DNA of 11,579 nt, from contig CAKRNI010000069.1 in assembly GCA_934370915.1 (NCBI GenBank), positions 1 through 11,579 of the forward strand. Reading direction: 5' to 3'. Each line of letters begins with the position of its first letter. The first letter of the stretch is position 1. Below, piece after piece: positions 1-6,953 of this stretch. This DNA comes from an uncultured Lachnospiraceae bacterium. Its GTDB lineage: Bacteria; Bacillota; Clostridia; Lachnospirales; Lachnospiraceae. The notes below the pieces were generated by a model. It was not told where the DNA came from and searched no databases. It was given only the letters and a program-made list of their open reading frames with translations. The position numbers and the translations under genes are program-made.

Positions 1-138
1 ATCCCGATCCTGGCGCCGGGGGAGATGATCACGGACGACGTGGTCCAGTATATCCTGTATGCGAAGAAAAAGGGATGCTCCATGCAGGGAACAGAAGATC
101 CGGCGGTGGATCATCTGATGGTGCTGGCAAACATATAG
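1..138 (+). CDS. speA: Orn/Lys/Arg decarboxylase family protein, C-terminal end (probably arginine decarboxylase)
   Basis: Only the last 45 codons are present, open from the first base and ending in TAG at 136-138. The tail reads IPILAPGE near its start and GTEDP with DHLMVL near the end. This matches the C-terminal domain of the fold-I PLP decarboxylases for ornithine, lysine and arginine, where a PLxxPGE segment precedes the final helix and a short G-x-ED stretch. The catalytic lysine and substrate-specificity residues lie outside the window, so arginine as substrate is inferred from context: the genes that follow make spermidine, and clostridial polyamine operons usually start from arginine via agmatine. 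It ends 34 bp before speE on the same strand and is presumably cotranscribed with it. The family is fairly certain; the arginine assignment is less so. Confidence 0.75.
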   Translation: MPILAPGEMITDDVVQYILYAKKKGCSMQGTEDPAVDHLMVLANI

Positions 139-172
139 GCTTTGGCCAATACGATACAAGGAGTCACGAGAT

Positions 173-1027
173 ATGGAATTCTGGTTTTCAGAACTGCACA
201 CCGGAAACGTCAAGCTGTCCATCAAGATCGAAAAGCAGCTGTTTTCCGGGGAGAGTGAATATCAGCGGATCGACGTGTTCGATTCCGAGGAATTTGGAAA
301 ATTTATCTCTCTGGACGGGGAGATCGTATTCTCCGAGAAGGACGAGTTTATTTATGACGAGATGGTGACACATGTGCCGATGGCGGTCCATCCGTGTGTG
401 AAGGACGTACTGATCATCGGCGGCGGCGACGGCGGTGTCGCGAAAGAGCTTTTGCAGTATGACTGCGTGGAACATATCGATGTCGTGGAGACGGATGAGA
501 TGTTTGTGGAGGTTTCAAGAAAGTTTTTCCCGGAGGTAGCCTGCGCCTTAGATGATCCGCGTGTCGAGGTCCACTATGATGACGGTCTGAGATTTTTAAG
601 AAACAAGAAGGCAAAGTATGACCTTATCATCAACGATTCCACAGACCCCTTCGGCCATACTGAGGGACTGTTCACGAAGGAATTCTACGGTAGCTGTTAC
701 AGCGCCTTAAAGGAGGATGGGATCATGGTCTACCAGCACGGAAGCCCATTCTACGATGAGGACGAGCTGGCCTGCCGCAGTATGCACCGAAAGGCATTCC
801 GCTCCTTCCCGATCAGCCGTGTGTATCAGGCGCATATTCCAACCTGTCCGTCCGGATACTGGCTCTTCGGCTTCGCTTCAAAGAAATATCATCCCATCAA
901 GGATTTCAAGCCTCGGGAATGGGATGCATTAAATATCGAAACCTGGTATTACACGACACATCTTCACATGGGAGCGTTTATGCTGCCGAAGTATGTTGAG
1001 GATCTTTTAAAAGAGGAGGAAAAATAA
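173..1027 (+). CDS. speE: Spermidine synthase (polyamine aminopropyltransferase)
   Basis: Cytosolic enzyme that transfers the aminopropyl group of decarboxylated S-adenosylmethionine to putrescine, giving spermidine and methylthioadenosine. The 284-aa length is normal for bacterial SpeE. An N-terminal beta domain (about 1-60) precedes a Rossmann methyltransferase-like core. The core has the nucleotide-binding GGGDGG at 83-88, an acidic VVETDE segment at 104-109, a DDG at 136-138 and the catalytic loop NDSTDP at 154-159, where Asp155 should be the base. The CPSGYW and PIKDF segments near 225-245 resemble SpeE proteins of thermophilic type, as remembered. The start ATG has AAGGAG 9 nt upstream (158-163). 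The stop lies 2 nt before the next ATG, so translation is coupled. No speD, which makes the aminopropyl donor, is visible in the window; it may lie just upstream. Confidence 0.93.
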   Translation: MEFWFSELHTGNVKLSIKIEKQLFSGESEYQRIDVFDSEEFGKFISLDGEIVFSEKDEFIYDEMVTHVPMAVHPCVKDVLIIGGGDGGVAKELLQYDCVEHIDVVETDEMFVEVSRKFFPEVACALDDPRVEVHYDDGLRFLRNKKAKYDLIINDSTDPFGHTEGLFTKEFYGSCYSALKEDGIMVYQHGSPFYDEDELACRSMHRKAFRSFPISRVYQAHIPTCPSGYWLFGFASKKYHPIKDFKPREWDALNIETWYYTTHLHMGAFMLPKYVEDLLKEEEK

Positions 1028-1029
1028 AC

Positions 1030-2289
1030 ATGAGCAGATTAATGATCATCGGCTGCGGAGGTGTTGCGTCCGTAGCGATCCACAAGTGCTGTCAGAACAG
1101 TGATGTATTCACAGAAATCATGATCGCAAGCCGTACCGTATCCAAGTGCGATGCCTTAAAGGAGAAACTTCAGGGAACGACAAAGACGAAGATCACGACC
1201 GCGAAAGTGGATGCTGACAACGTGGACGAGCTGGTGGCTTTAATGGAAAGCTACAAGCCGGATGCAGTGTTAAACGTTGCACTCCCGTATCAGGACCTGA
1301 CGATCATGGATGCATGCTTAAAGGCCGGCGTGAACTATATCGATACCGCAAACTACGAGCCGGAGGACACCGACGATCCGACGTGGCGCGCGATCTATGA
1401 GAAACGCTGCAAGGAAGAGGGCTTCACCGCATACTTCGATTATTCCTGGCAGTGGGCATATCAGGAGAAATTCAAAGAGGCTGGACTTATGGCACTCTTA
1501 GGAACAGGTTTTGACCCGGGCGTCACAAGCGTCTTCTCCGCGTATGCGTTAAAGCACTATTTCGATGAGATCCACACCATCGACATCTTAGACTGCAACG
1601 GCGGCGACCATGGTTATCCGTTCGCTACAAACTTCAACCCGGAGATCAACCTCCGTGAGGTATCCGCAAACGGCTCCTACTGGGAGAACGGCCACTGGGT
1701 AGAGACAAAGCCGATGGAGATCAAGCGCGAGTACAACTTCCCGCAGGTCGGAGAGAAGGACATGTACCTTTTACATCATGAGGAGATCGAATCCCTTGCA
1801 AAGAATATTCCGGGCGTAAAGCGTATCCGCTTCTTCATGACCTTCGGACAGAGCTACCTGACCCACATGAAATGTTTAGAGAACGTTGGAATGCTTTCCA
1901 CTTCCCCGATAAACTTTAACGGACAGGAGATCGTTCCGATCCAGTTCTTAAAGGCTCTTCTTCCGGATCCGGCATCCTTAGGTCCGAGAACCGTCGGAAA
2001 GACAAACATCGGCTGTATCTTTACCGGTGTGAAGGACGGAAAAGAGAAGACGATCTATATTTATAATGTATGCGACCACCAGGAGTGCTACAAAGAGGTT
2101 GGCTCCCAGGCCATCTCCTACACGACAGGCGTACCGGCTATGATCGGTTCCATGATGGTAGTCGACGGAACCTGGAAGGGAGCAGGCGTATTCAACGTCG
2201 AGGAGTTCGATCCGGATCCGTATATGGAAGCGCTGAACAAGTGGGGACTTCCGTGGGTTGTGGATGAGGATCCGCAGATCGTGGAATAA
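1030..2289 (+). CDS. Carboxynorspermidine/carboxyspermidine dehydrogenase (saccharopine dehydrogenase family)
   Basis: Predicted cytosolic NADPH-dependent enzyme that condenses aspartate beta-semialdehyde with putrescine (or diaminopropane) and reduces the imine to carboxyspermidine (or carboxynorspermidine). It is the first step of the SAM-independent spermidine route. The 419-aa protein starts with a Rossmann fold whose glycine-rich loop is GCGGVA at 8-13. A conserved GTGFDPGVTS follows at about 158-167, as in saccharopine dehydrogenase-like proteins, then a C-terminal catalytic domain. True saccharopine dehydrogenase acts in lysine metabolism, but the adjacent nspC and speE favour the polyamine role strongly. 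The SD (GAGGAGG, about 1014-1020) sits inside the last speE codons, so the two genes are translationally coupled. The specific substrate (putrescine or diaminopropane) is not readable; putrescine is usual in gut Firmicutes. Confidence 0.9.
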   Translation: MSRLMIIGCGGVASVAIHKCCQNSDVFTEIMIASRTVSKCDALKEKLQGTTKTKITTAKVDADNVDELVALMESYKPDAVLNVALPYQDLTIMDACLKAGVNYIDTANYEPEDTDDPTWRAIYEKRCKEEGFTAYFDYSWQWAYQEKFKEAGLMALLGTGFDPGVTSVFSAYALKHYFDEIHTIDILDCNGGDHGYPFATNFNPEINLREVSANGSYWENGHWVETKPMEIKREYNFPQVGEKDMYLLHHEEIESLAKNIPGVKRIRFFMTFGQSYLTHMKCLENVGMLSTSPINFNGQEIVPIQFLKALLPDPASLGPRTVGKTNIGCIFTGVKDGKEKTIYIYNVCDHQECYKEVGSQAISYTTGVPAMIGSMMVVDGTWKGAGVFNVEEFDPDPYMEALNKWGLPWVVDEDPQIVE

Positions 2290-2371
2290 AAATTTGAAAA
2301 TGATGACTGTTCGGCAGATTCGTGCTGTCCGTGGGAAAAATGCGGAATGTGGAACAGTTTCAAGTACAGAA

Positions 2372-2406
2372 AACACCTCTGGCAGGAACGAGTTGTCAGA
2401 GGTGTT
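2372..2406 (+). repeat. Intercistronic hairpin 1 before nspC
   Basis: Arms 2372-2384 and 2394-2406 pair over 13 positions, with one G-U wobble and a 9-nt loop (2385-2393). The stem is as strong as many terminators, but what follows (GCTGTATTGTGATA) is only loosely U-rich. It may therefore be a weak or partial terminator, or an mRNA-stability or processing structure between the dehydrogenase gene and nspC. Confidence 0.6.
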
Positions 2407-2440
2407 GCTGTATTGTGATACGGCAGTAGAAAAATGAACT

Positions 2441-2478
2441 TCGTTTTCTGGCAGGGTTGAAATGTGTATCAGAAACGA
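2441..2478 (+). repeat. Intercistronic hairpin 2 before nspC
   Basis: TCGTTTTCTG (2441-2450) pairs with CAGAAACGA (2470-2478) over 9 bp with one bulged T, enclosing a 19-nt loop. It ends about 10 nt before the nspC Shine-Dalgarno. Its left arm carries the same nine bases, TCTGGCAGG (2447-2455), that occur in hairpin 1 (2378-2386). The two structures may therefore be related or mutually exclusive; that is inference. Confidence 0.45.
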
Positions 2479-2488
2479 GTCAGTAATT

Positions 2489-2492
2489 GGAG
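2489..2492 (+). promoter_or_regulatory. Ribosome binding site that sets the nspC start
   Basis: GGAG lies 6 nt before the ATG at 2499. A longer reading from TTG at 2487 would place the start on top of this site, so the ATG is preferred. Confidence 0.7.
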
Positions 2493-2498
2493 AACAAG

Positions 2499-3632
2499 AT
2501 GAAGATTAATGAATTACCTACTCCATGTTATGTAATTGATGAAAAAAAGCTTCGGAAGAATCTGGAAATTTTAAAGAAGGTCAAGGACGACACCGGCTGC
2601 AGGATCCTCCTTGCCCAGAAGGCATTCTCGAACTTCTTCGAGTACCCGCTGATCGGGCAGTATCTGGACGGAACCACAGCCAGCGGACTCTTCGAGGCAA
2701 AGCTTGGATATGAAAAAATGGGAAAAGAAAATCACGTATTCGCTCCGGCCTTCAAGGAGTCGGAGATCGGGGAACTCACCGATATCTGCGAACATCTGGT
2801 ATTCAATTCCTTTTCCCAGCTTGAAAAATACGCGGACTTCTGCAAAGAAAAAGGCGTCAGCATCGGTATTCGCGTAAACCCGGAGTGTTCCACCCAGGGC
2901 GACCACGCGATCTACGATCCCTGTGCGCCGGGCTCCAGACTCGGCGTGACCCTGGCCAATTTCCGGGAAGATCTTGTGGAAAAGCTTGACGGGATCCACT
3001 TCCATACCCTCTGCGAGCAGAACTCGGATGATCTGGAGACGACTCTGAAGGCTGTGGAGGAAAAATTCGGAAAGTACCTGAAGCTTCCAAATATCAAATG
3101 GCTCAACATGGGCGGCGGACACCATATCACGAGAAACGATTACGACATCGACCGCTTAGAGCGTTGCATCCGCCATATGCAGGAGACATATGATGTCACT
3201 GTCTATGTGGAACCGGGGGAAGCCGTGGCATTAAATGCGGGATATCTTGTGACGGAAGTCATGGATATTGTGGATAACGGAATCAGGACACTGATCTTAG
3301 ACGCCTCCGCTGCCTGCCACATGCCGGACGTTCTGGAGATGCCCTACCGTCCGCCGTTAAAAGACTCCGGCGAAGCAGACGAAAAGCAGTACACCTACCG
3401 TCTCTCATCAATGACCTGCCTTGCGGGTGACGTGATCGGCGACTATTCCTTCGACCACGAGATTCAGATCGGCGATAAACTCTATTTCGAGGACATGGCG
3501 ATCTACTCCATGGTAAAAAACAACACCTTCAACGGCATGTGCCTGCCGTCCATCGCGCGAATGGATGAGAATGGGGAGTGCAGTGTGGTGAAAACCTTTG
3601 GGTATGAGGAATTTGTGAGAAGACTGGGGTGA
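2499..3632 (+). CDS. nspC: Carboxynorspermidine/carboxyspermidine decarboxylase
   Basis: PLP-dependent fold-III (alanine racemase-like) decarboxylase that removes the carboxyl group from carboxyspermidine to give spermidine, the last step of the aspartate-semialdehyde route. At 377 aa from the ATG it has the family's usual length. Visible motifs are the PLP lysine in LLAQKAFS (Lys41), HFH at 167-169, the phosphate-binding GGGHH at 205-209, EPGE at 238-241, ACHMPD at 272-277, and the second-subunit active-site motif CLAGD (Cys307, Asp311) followed by Y315. This matches NspC rather than the related diaminopimelate or ornithine decarboxylases, which are longer or differ around the cysteine motif. 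It follows the dehydrogenase gene after 209 bp containing two hairpins, so its expression could be set separately. A bidirectional terminator lies 25 bp downstream. Confidence 0.93.
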   Translation: MKINELPTPCYVIDEKKLRKNLEILKKVKDDTGCRILLAQKAFSNFFEYPLIGQYLDGTTASGLFEAKLGYEKMGKENHVFAPAFKESEIGELTDICEHLVFNSFSQLEKYADFCKEKGVSIGIRVNPECSTQGDHAIYDPCAPGSRLGVTLANFREDLVEKLDGIHFHTLCEQNSDDLETTLKAVEEKFGKYLKLPNIKWLNMGGGHHITRNDYDIDRLERCIRHMQETYDVTVYVEPGEAVALNAGYLVTEVMDIVDNGIRTLILDASAACHMPDVLEMPYRPPLKDSGEADEKQYTYRLSSMTCLAGDVIGDYSFDHEIQIGDKLYFEDMAIYSMVKNNTFNGMCLPSIARMDENGECSVVKTFGYEEFVRRLG

Positions 3633-3657
3633 GACTGGAAACTCCATTGATTTTATG

Positions 3658-3713
3658 AAAGAACAGGACTGTCGCCCGGCAAAAAAATTTGCCAGACGGC
3701 AGTCCTGTTCTTT
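3658..3713. terminator. Bidirectional rho-independent terminator
   Basis: A near-symmetric inverted repeat. The outer 14 bp (AAAGAACAGGACTG with its exact complement) are perfect. The stem then continues inward with one wobble and two mismatches to GGCAAA/TTTGCC around a 4-nt A loop, giving 26 positions per arm. The 3' flank is U-rich on both strands (TTCTTT). It lies between the convergent nspC and EamA genes and can stop both transcripts. Confidence 0.85.
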
Positions 3714-3763
3714 GTAAAAGGTAATGGGGTTATAAAATTTACAGAAGATTATCTGGAAAATAT

Positions 3764-4612
3764 CTATGTATGTTCCGTTTTTAACCCGTAGATCACTCGT
3801 GCGGTAACGGAAATCAGGACGATCACGGAACCGATAATGGAAAGGATTCCCGGTATTTCCCCGAGAAAGAGGAAGACCCAGACCGGATTCATGACCGGAT
3901 CGATGATCGGAAGAAGCACGGTCTCCAATGCGGAAAGTCCGGTGCTTGCGATGGCATATACGGCATAGGTGGAGCCGCAGAGAACTCCTGCCAGGATGAG
4001 AAGCAGAAAGCTCTTTGTATCCGGCATGCCGGCGGAAGCGATCAGCGGAATTCCGATGATGCCGGAGATCACGTTCCCGAGGTACATGGACATAACCGGG
4101 TTTCCGTCTTTCTGGAATCTCAGGAAGATGGACATTCCGGCAAAGAAGATTCCGTTTAAGACGGCGATCCCTTTTCCGAGTGCGCTACCTCCTGCCGCTC
4201 CGTCGAAAACGAAGAGCAGCATTCCGACGATCACGCAGATGATGCTGACGATATCAGCTTTTGTGATCTTTTCTTTTAAAAAGATCCAGGCGAGAACCGA
4301 TACATATACAGGTGCTGTGTACTGCATCATAACGGCGATCGCGGATGTGGCAAGTTTTGTTGAAATATTGAAGCAGTAGTTGAATGCCGCGTAGCAGACG
4401 GCACCCCCGATGACATAGCGGTTGATCCTGTGATTTTTACTTTTCAGGATGAACGGAGTCAGGATCAGTGCGGCGACGATGCTGCGGCCTCCGGCGATCG
4501 CGTAGGGAACCCAGTTGATCAGCTTGATGTTAAGGCCACAGATACTCCAGAGGAGAGCCGTGATACATGTTACAAGGATAGCTTTGTGATGTTCCATTGG
4601 TTTCATGATCAT
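3764..4612 (-). CDS. EamA/DMT-superfamily transporter
   Basis: Predicted inner-membrane permease of the drug/metabolite transporter superfamily. The 282 aa form about ten hydrophobic segments in two EamA repeats (roughly residues 8-140 and 150-278). The first repeat ends with the typical VSVLAWIFLKEK pattern, the second with NPVWVFLFLGEIP; both are the E-containing signature at the end of each EamA unit. Members export amino acids, metabolites or drugs, and the substrate cannot be told from sequence. It is the last gene of a minus-strand operon, 47 nt after the NhaC gene. Start choice is uncertain: ATG 4612 has an AGGCGG site about 8 nt upstream, inside a hairpin arm, while the alternatives at 4606 and 4597 lack a better site. 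A bidirectional terminator lies about 50 bp downstream. Confidence 0.88.
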   Translation of the reverse strand: MIMKPMEHHKAILVTCITALLWSICGLNIKLINWVPYAIAGGRSIVAALILTPFILKSKNHRINRYVIGGAVCYAAFNYCFNISTKLATSAIAVMMQYTAPVYVSVLAWIFLKEKITKADIVSIICVIVGMLLFVFDGAAGGSALGKGIAVLNGIFFAGMSIFLRFQKDGNPVMSMYLGNVISGIIGIPLIASAGMPDTKSFLLLILAGVLCGSTYAVYAIASTGLSALETVLLPIIDPVMNPVWVFLFLGEIPGILSIIGSVIVLISVTARVIYGLKTEHT

Positions 4613-4620
4613 TTGATATT

Positions 4621-4651
4621 CCGCCTGCAGCCGGAATATGGCTGCAGGCGG
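4621..4651 (-). promoter_or_regulatory. Hairpin between NhaC and EamA genes that overlaps the EamA ribosome site
   Basis: CCGCCTGCAGCC (4621-4632) and GGCTGCAGGCGG (4640-4651) form a perfect 12-bp, GC-rich stem with a 7-nt loop. On the minus strand it follows the NhaC stop by about 8 nt. Its 3' arm ends in AGGCGG, the only plausible Shine-Dalgarno for the next gene. No U run follows, so it is not a standard terminator. It probably lowers or couples EamA translation, or protects the upstream mRNA. Confidence 0.65.
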
Positions 4652-4659
4652 CGCCGGAG

Positions 4660-6069
4660 TTAAACTTCGACGTTCTCTCCTTCCTTATATTTTGTGATTC
4701 CCCAGCCGGTAACGGCACAGAAGATCTCCATGATCGGTGTGAGGAAGCAGAGAAAAGCAAACGGCACGTAGTCAGTAAATGCGATTCCGAGTGTAGCTGT
4801 GATATAAAGTCCGGTGGAACTCCATGGGATCAGGGTTCCGCCGATGGTGTTGCAGTCTTCCATGACACGGGAGAGGTTTTCCGGACGGAGACCTTTCTTT
4901 TTATAGACCTCTAACATGGTGGACTGGAGCATGACATCGGAGAAATAGTGGGAGCCGGAAAGCATCTGGGCAACATAGGCGATGATCTCGGAAATAAAGA
5001 TCAGGCTGAAAGTGGAGCGGATCAGCTGGGAAAGCTTGCCGACAACAACATGGATGACACCCATCTCTTTCATCATTCCGCCGATACCGACGCAGAAGAT
5101 CATGGTCATGCTTGTTCCGAGCATGCTGGTGATACCGCCGCGGTTTAAAAGGGTTGTGAGGAACGGATCATCAAAAGTTCCCTTGAAACCGTTGTAAAGG
5201 CTGTTGAATGCAGCGGATGGATCCTGTCCCTGGTAAACGATCGCGACGATGATCCCTGCGAATGCGCCGCATAAGAGAGACATGGTGGCATTTTTGCGCA
5301 TTAAGAGCAGGATAAGAACCACAAGAGCCGGAATCGCAACCGGGAATCCAAGGTGGAAGTAGTTGGAAACACCGGTCTGGGTCGCTTCGATCAAAGTTTT
5401 GTCGAGAACAGTGCTCTCTGATACATGAAGTCCAAGGAAGGTAAAGGCGATCAGCGTGATCACATAGGCAGGGGCGTTCGTATACATTGTGTGGCGGATG
5501 TGGCGGAACAGATTTACGCCCACCAGGGATGATGTAAAGTTTGTCGTGTCGGATAACGGGGAAGTCTTATCGCCGAACCAGGAACCGCAGATCGCTGCGC
5601 CTGCAGTCATACCTGCCGGGATTCCAAGACCGGAACCGATTCCAAGTAAAGCAACACCCATGGTTCCGAGTGTTCCCCAGGAAGTTCCAGTGGCGATGGA
5701 GACGATCGAGCAGAGGATAAGGGCTGCCGGAAGGAAGAATTTCGCACTCATGATGTCCATGCCGTAGTAGATAATGGCCGGTACGGTTCCGGATGACATC
5801 CAGGTTCCGGCAAGTGCGCCGATCGCGTAAATGATGAACAGGGTCGTCATGATTCCGGAGATATTCTGCGCCGCTTTCTTTTCAAGATCCTGATAGGAAA
5901 AGCCCAACGGAACGGCAAGAGCCGTCATCAGAAGCCAGTTTAAAAACATGATGACATTTAAGGATGCACCAAAAACCTTCATTCCGACAAAGGTCGAGCA
6001 TGCAAGGCAGAGCAGGACAAAAACGGAATAGGCGAGAGTCGGTTTCTTATATACTTTTGTTTCTTCCAT
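4660..6069 (-). CDS. nhaC: NhaC-family Na+/H+ antiporter-like transporter
   Basis: Integral membrane secondary transporter of the NhaC family (IT superfamily). The family includes Na+/H+ antiporters and also organic-acid exchangers such as the malate/lactate type (MleN), so sodium as substrate is not assured. The 469 aa show about 11-12 hydrophobic segments and the family hallmark GDKTSPLSDTTN at 166-177. It also has GTSWGTLGTMG at 128-138 and a late TIGGTLIPWSS at 408-418, the re-entrant polar segments lining the transport path. The length is typical. GGAGGA lies about 7 nt before the ATG and overlaps the TAG of the upstream hydrolase gene (gap 12 nt), so the two are tightly coupled. Context suggests it imports or exchanges the substrate or product of that hydrolase. 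Confidence 0.9.
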   Translation of the reverse strand: MEETKVYKKPTLAYSVFVLLCLACSTFVGMKVFGASLNVIMFLNWLLMTALAVPLGFSYQDLEKKAAQNISGIMTTLFIIYAIGALAGTWMSSGTVPAIIYYGMDIMSAKFFLPAALILCSIVSIATGTSWGTLGTMGVALLGIGSGLGIPAGMTAGAAICGSWFGDKTSPLSDTTNFTSSLVGVNLFRHIRHTMYTNAPAYVITLIAFTFLGLHVSESTVLDKTLIEATQTGVSNYFHLGFPVAIPALVVLILLLMRKNATMSLLCGAFAGIIVAIVYQGQDPSAAFNSLYNGFKGTFDDPFLTTLLNRGGITSMLGTSMTMIFCVGIGGMMKEMGVIHVVVGKLSQLIRSTFSLIFISEIIAYVAQMLSGSHYFSDVMLQSTMLEVYKKKGLRPENLSRVMEDCNTIGGTLIPWSSTGLYITATLGIAFTDYVPFAFLCFLTPIMEIFCAVTGWGITKYKEGENVEV

Positions 6070-6081
6070 GATCGATTCCTC

Positions 6082-6819
6082 CTAACGGCATTCTTCAATA
6101 AAGTGCTGGAACAGGCAGAGCATCTCGTCACTCTTCTCCAACAGCATTTCCGGGTGCCACTGAACGGCGAGCACTTTCTTTCCCGGAATATGGATTCCTT
6201 CAACGATCCCGTCCGGTGCCTTTGCACAGATAGCAGCACCTTTTCCGATGTCCTTGACAGCCTGGTGGTGAACACTGTTTACGAAAAGCTCCCGTTTCTG
6301 GAAAATATCATAGAGTGGGCTGTCCGGAGAAACAGAGACCGGATGGACAATGTCGGTTTTGATGTAGCCCCAGGAATGTCCGGCACTGTCCGGGCACTGG
6401 GACGGGATATCCTGATAGAGGGTTCCACCGAGCGCAACGTTTAAAAGCTGCATTCCGCGGCAAATTCCAAGGACCGGCATGTCTGCTTTGAGAGCTGCTT
6501 TTAAGAGAGCGAGATTGGAACGGTCATTTTCGAGGTCGAAATTGCCGCAACGGGGACTCGGCATCTCCCCGTACAGGACCGGAGCAACATCCATACCGCC
6601 GGTCATGAGGATTCCATCGCACATAGGAAGATAATCTTCAATCTCCTCCGGAGTGCAGGTCGGTGGGATAATGATCGGAAGTCCGCCTGCGCGGACAACT
6701 GCGTCGACATAGTCGGAATTTACAAGTGATTTTTTCATCCCTGTCAGATAGGAACCTTCCAGACGCATCCTCGATGCGGAAAGACCGATGACAGGTTTCT
6801 TTGTTTTGTGTGCTGCCAT
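6082..6819 (-). CDS. Gamma-glutamyl-gamma-aminobutyrate hydrolase family protein (class I glutamine amidotransferase-like, peptidase C26)
   Basis: Cytosolic hydrolase predicted to cleave a gamma-glutamyl amide, as PuuD does on gamma-glutamyl-GABA, releasing glutamate. The 245 aa carry the class I amidotransferase triad: Cys120 in the nucleophile elbow LGICRGMQ, His222 and Glu224 in QWHPE. The family signature TGGMDVAPVLYGE lies at 73-85 and NSVHHQAV at 181-188. The start is set at ATG 6819 because GGAGG (6830-6834) lies 10 nt upstream. The longer reading to 6903 would run through the sigma-54 promoter and across the predicted transcription start, so it cannot be coding. It is the first gene of a three-gene operon with the NhaC and EamA genes. 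No gamma-glutamylputrescine synthetase is visible, so the true substrate is open. Confidence 0.88.
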   Translation of the reverse strand: MAAHKTKKPVIGLSASRMRLEGSYLTGMKKSLVNSDYVDAVVRAGGLPIIIPPTCTPEEIEDYLPMCDGILMTGGMDVAPVLYGEMPSPRCGNFDLENDRSNLALLKAALKADMPVLGICRGMQLLNVALGGTLYQDIPSQCPDSAGHSWGYIKTDIVHPVSVSPDSPLYDIFQKRELFVNSVHHQAVKDIGKGAAICAKAPDGIVEGIHIPGKKVLAVQWHPEMLLEKSDEMLCLFQHFIEECR

Positions 6820-6829
6820 GATATACATA

Positions 6830-6834
6830 CCTCC
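6830..6834 (-). promoter_or_regulatory. Ribosome binding site that sets the hydrolase start
   Basis: GGAGG on the minus strand, 10 nt before ATG 6819. The in-frame ATG at 6828 is only 1 nt from it and cannot be used with this site. Confidence 0.8.
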
Positions 6835-6848
6835 AATAATTGTGTTTG

Positions 6849-6875
6849 CCCTGGTAAAAAGCAACGACTGTGCCA
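6849..6875 (-). promoter_or_regulatory. Sigma-54 (RpoN) promoter of the hydrolase-NhaC-EamA operon
   Basis: The minus strand reads TGGCACAGTCGTTGCT (6875 down to 6860), matching the -24/-12 consensus TGGCAC-N5-TTGCW at every defined position. The GG and GC dinucleotides are in the invariant register. Counting 12 nt from the C of the -12 element puts transcription start near 6849, leaving a roughly 30-nt leader that includes the GGAGG at 6830-6834. A sigma-54 activator gene lies immediately upstream on the same strand, as expected for this promoter class. Confidence 0.9.
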
Positions 6876-6953
6876 AAAACACAAAAAAAGAAAAAGCCTG
6901 CAAAAAGGGATCGATCGAAAAATACGCGAAATCCCTTATTTTACAGGCTTTTT
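6876..6953 (-). terminator. Rho-independent terminator downstream of the sigma-54 activator gene
   Basis: The outer arms AAAAAGCCTG (6891-6900) and CAGGCTTTTT (6944-6953) are exact complements. Inside them GGGAT/ATCCC (6907-6911 and 6931-6935) pair, with an A/T-rich partly paired segment between. On the minus strand the stem is followed by TTTTTCTTTTTTTGTGTTTTT, a long U tract that runs right up to the -24 element. It should stop the activator transcript before the sigma-54 operon. The same inverted repeat at about -42 to -104 could also be a protein-binding site. Confidence 0.8.

Noticed and set aside
75..368. 97-codon plus-strand reading overlapping the decarboxylase end and speE start
   Set aside because: It is out of frame with both real genes, of low complexity in composition, and has no family resemblance.
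2571..3125. 184-codon minus-strand open reading within nspC
   Set aside because: It lies opposite the conserved NspC core, with no family match or ribosome site.
6820..6903. 28-residue N-terminal extension of the gamma-glutamyl hydrolase that looks like a signal peptide (FSFFVFLAQSLLF)
   Set aside because: The hydrophobic stretch comes from the U tract of a terminator and from the sigma-54 promoter. The predicted transcription start lies inside it and the GGAGG points to ATG 6819.
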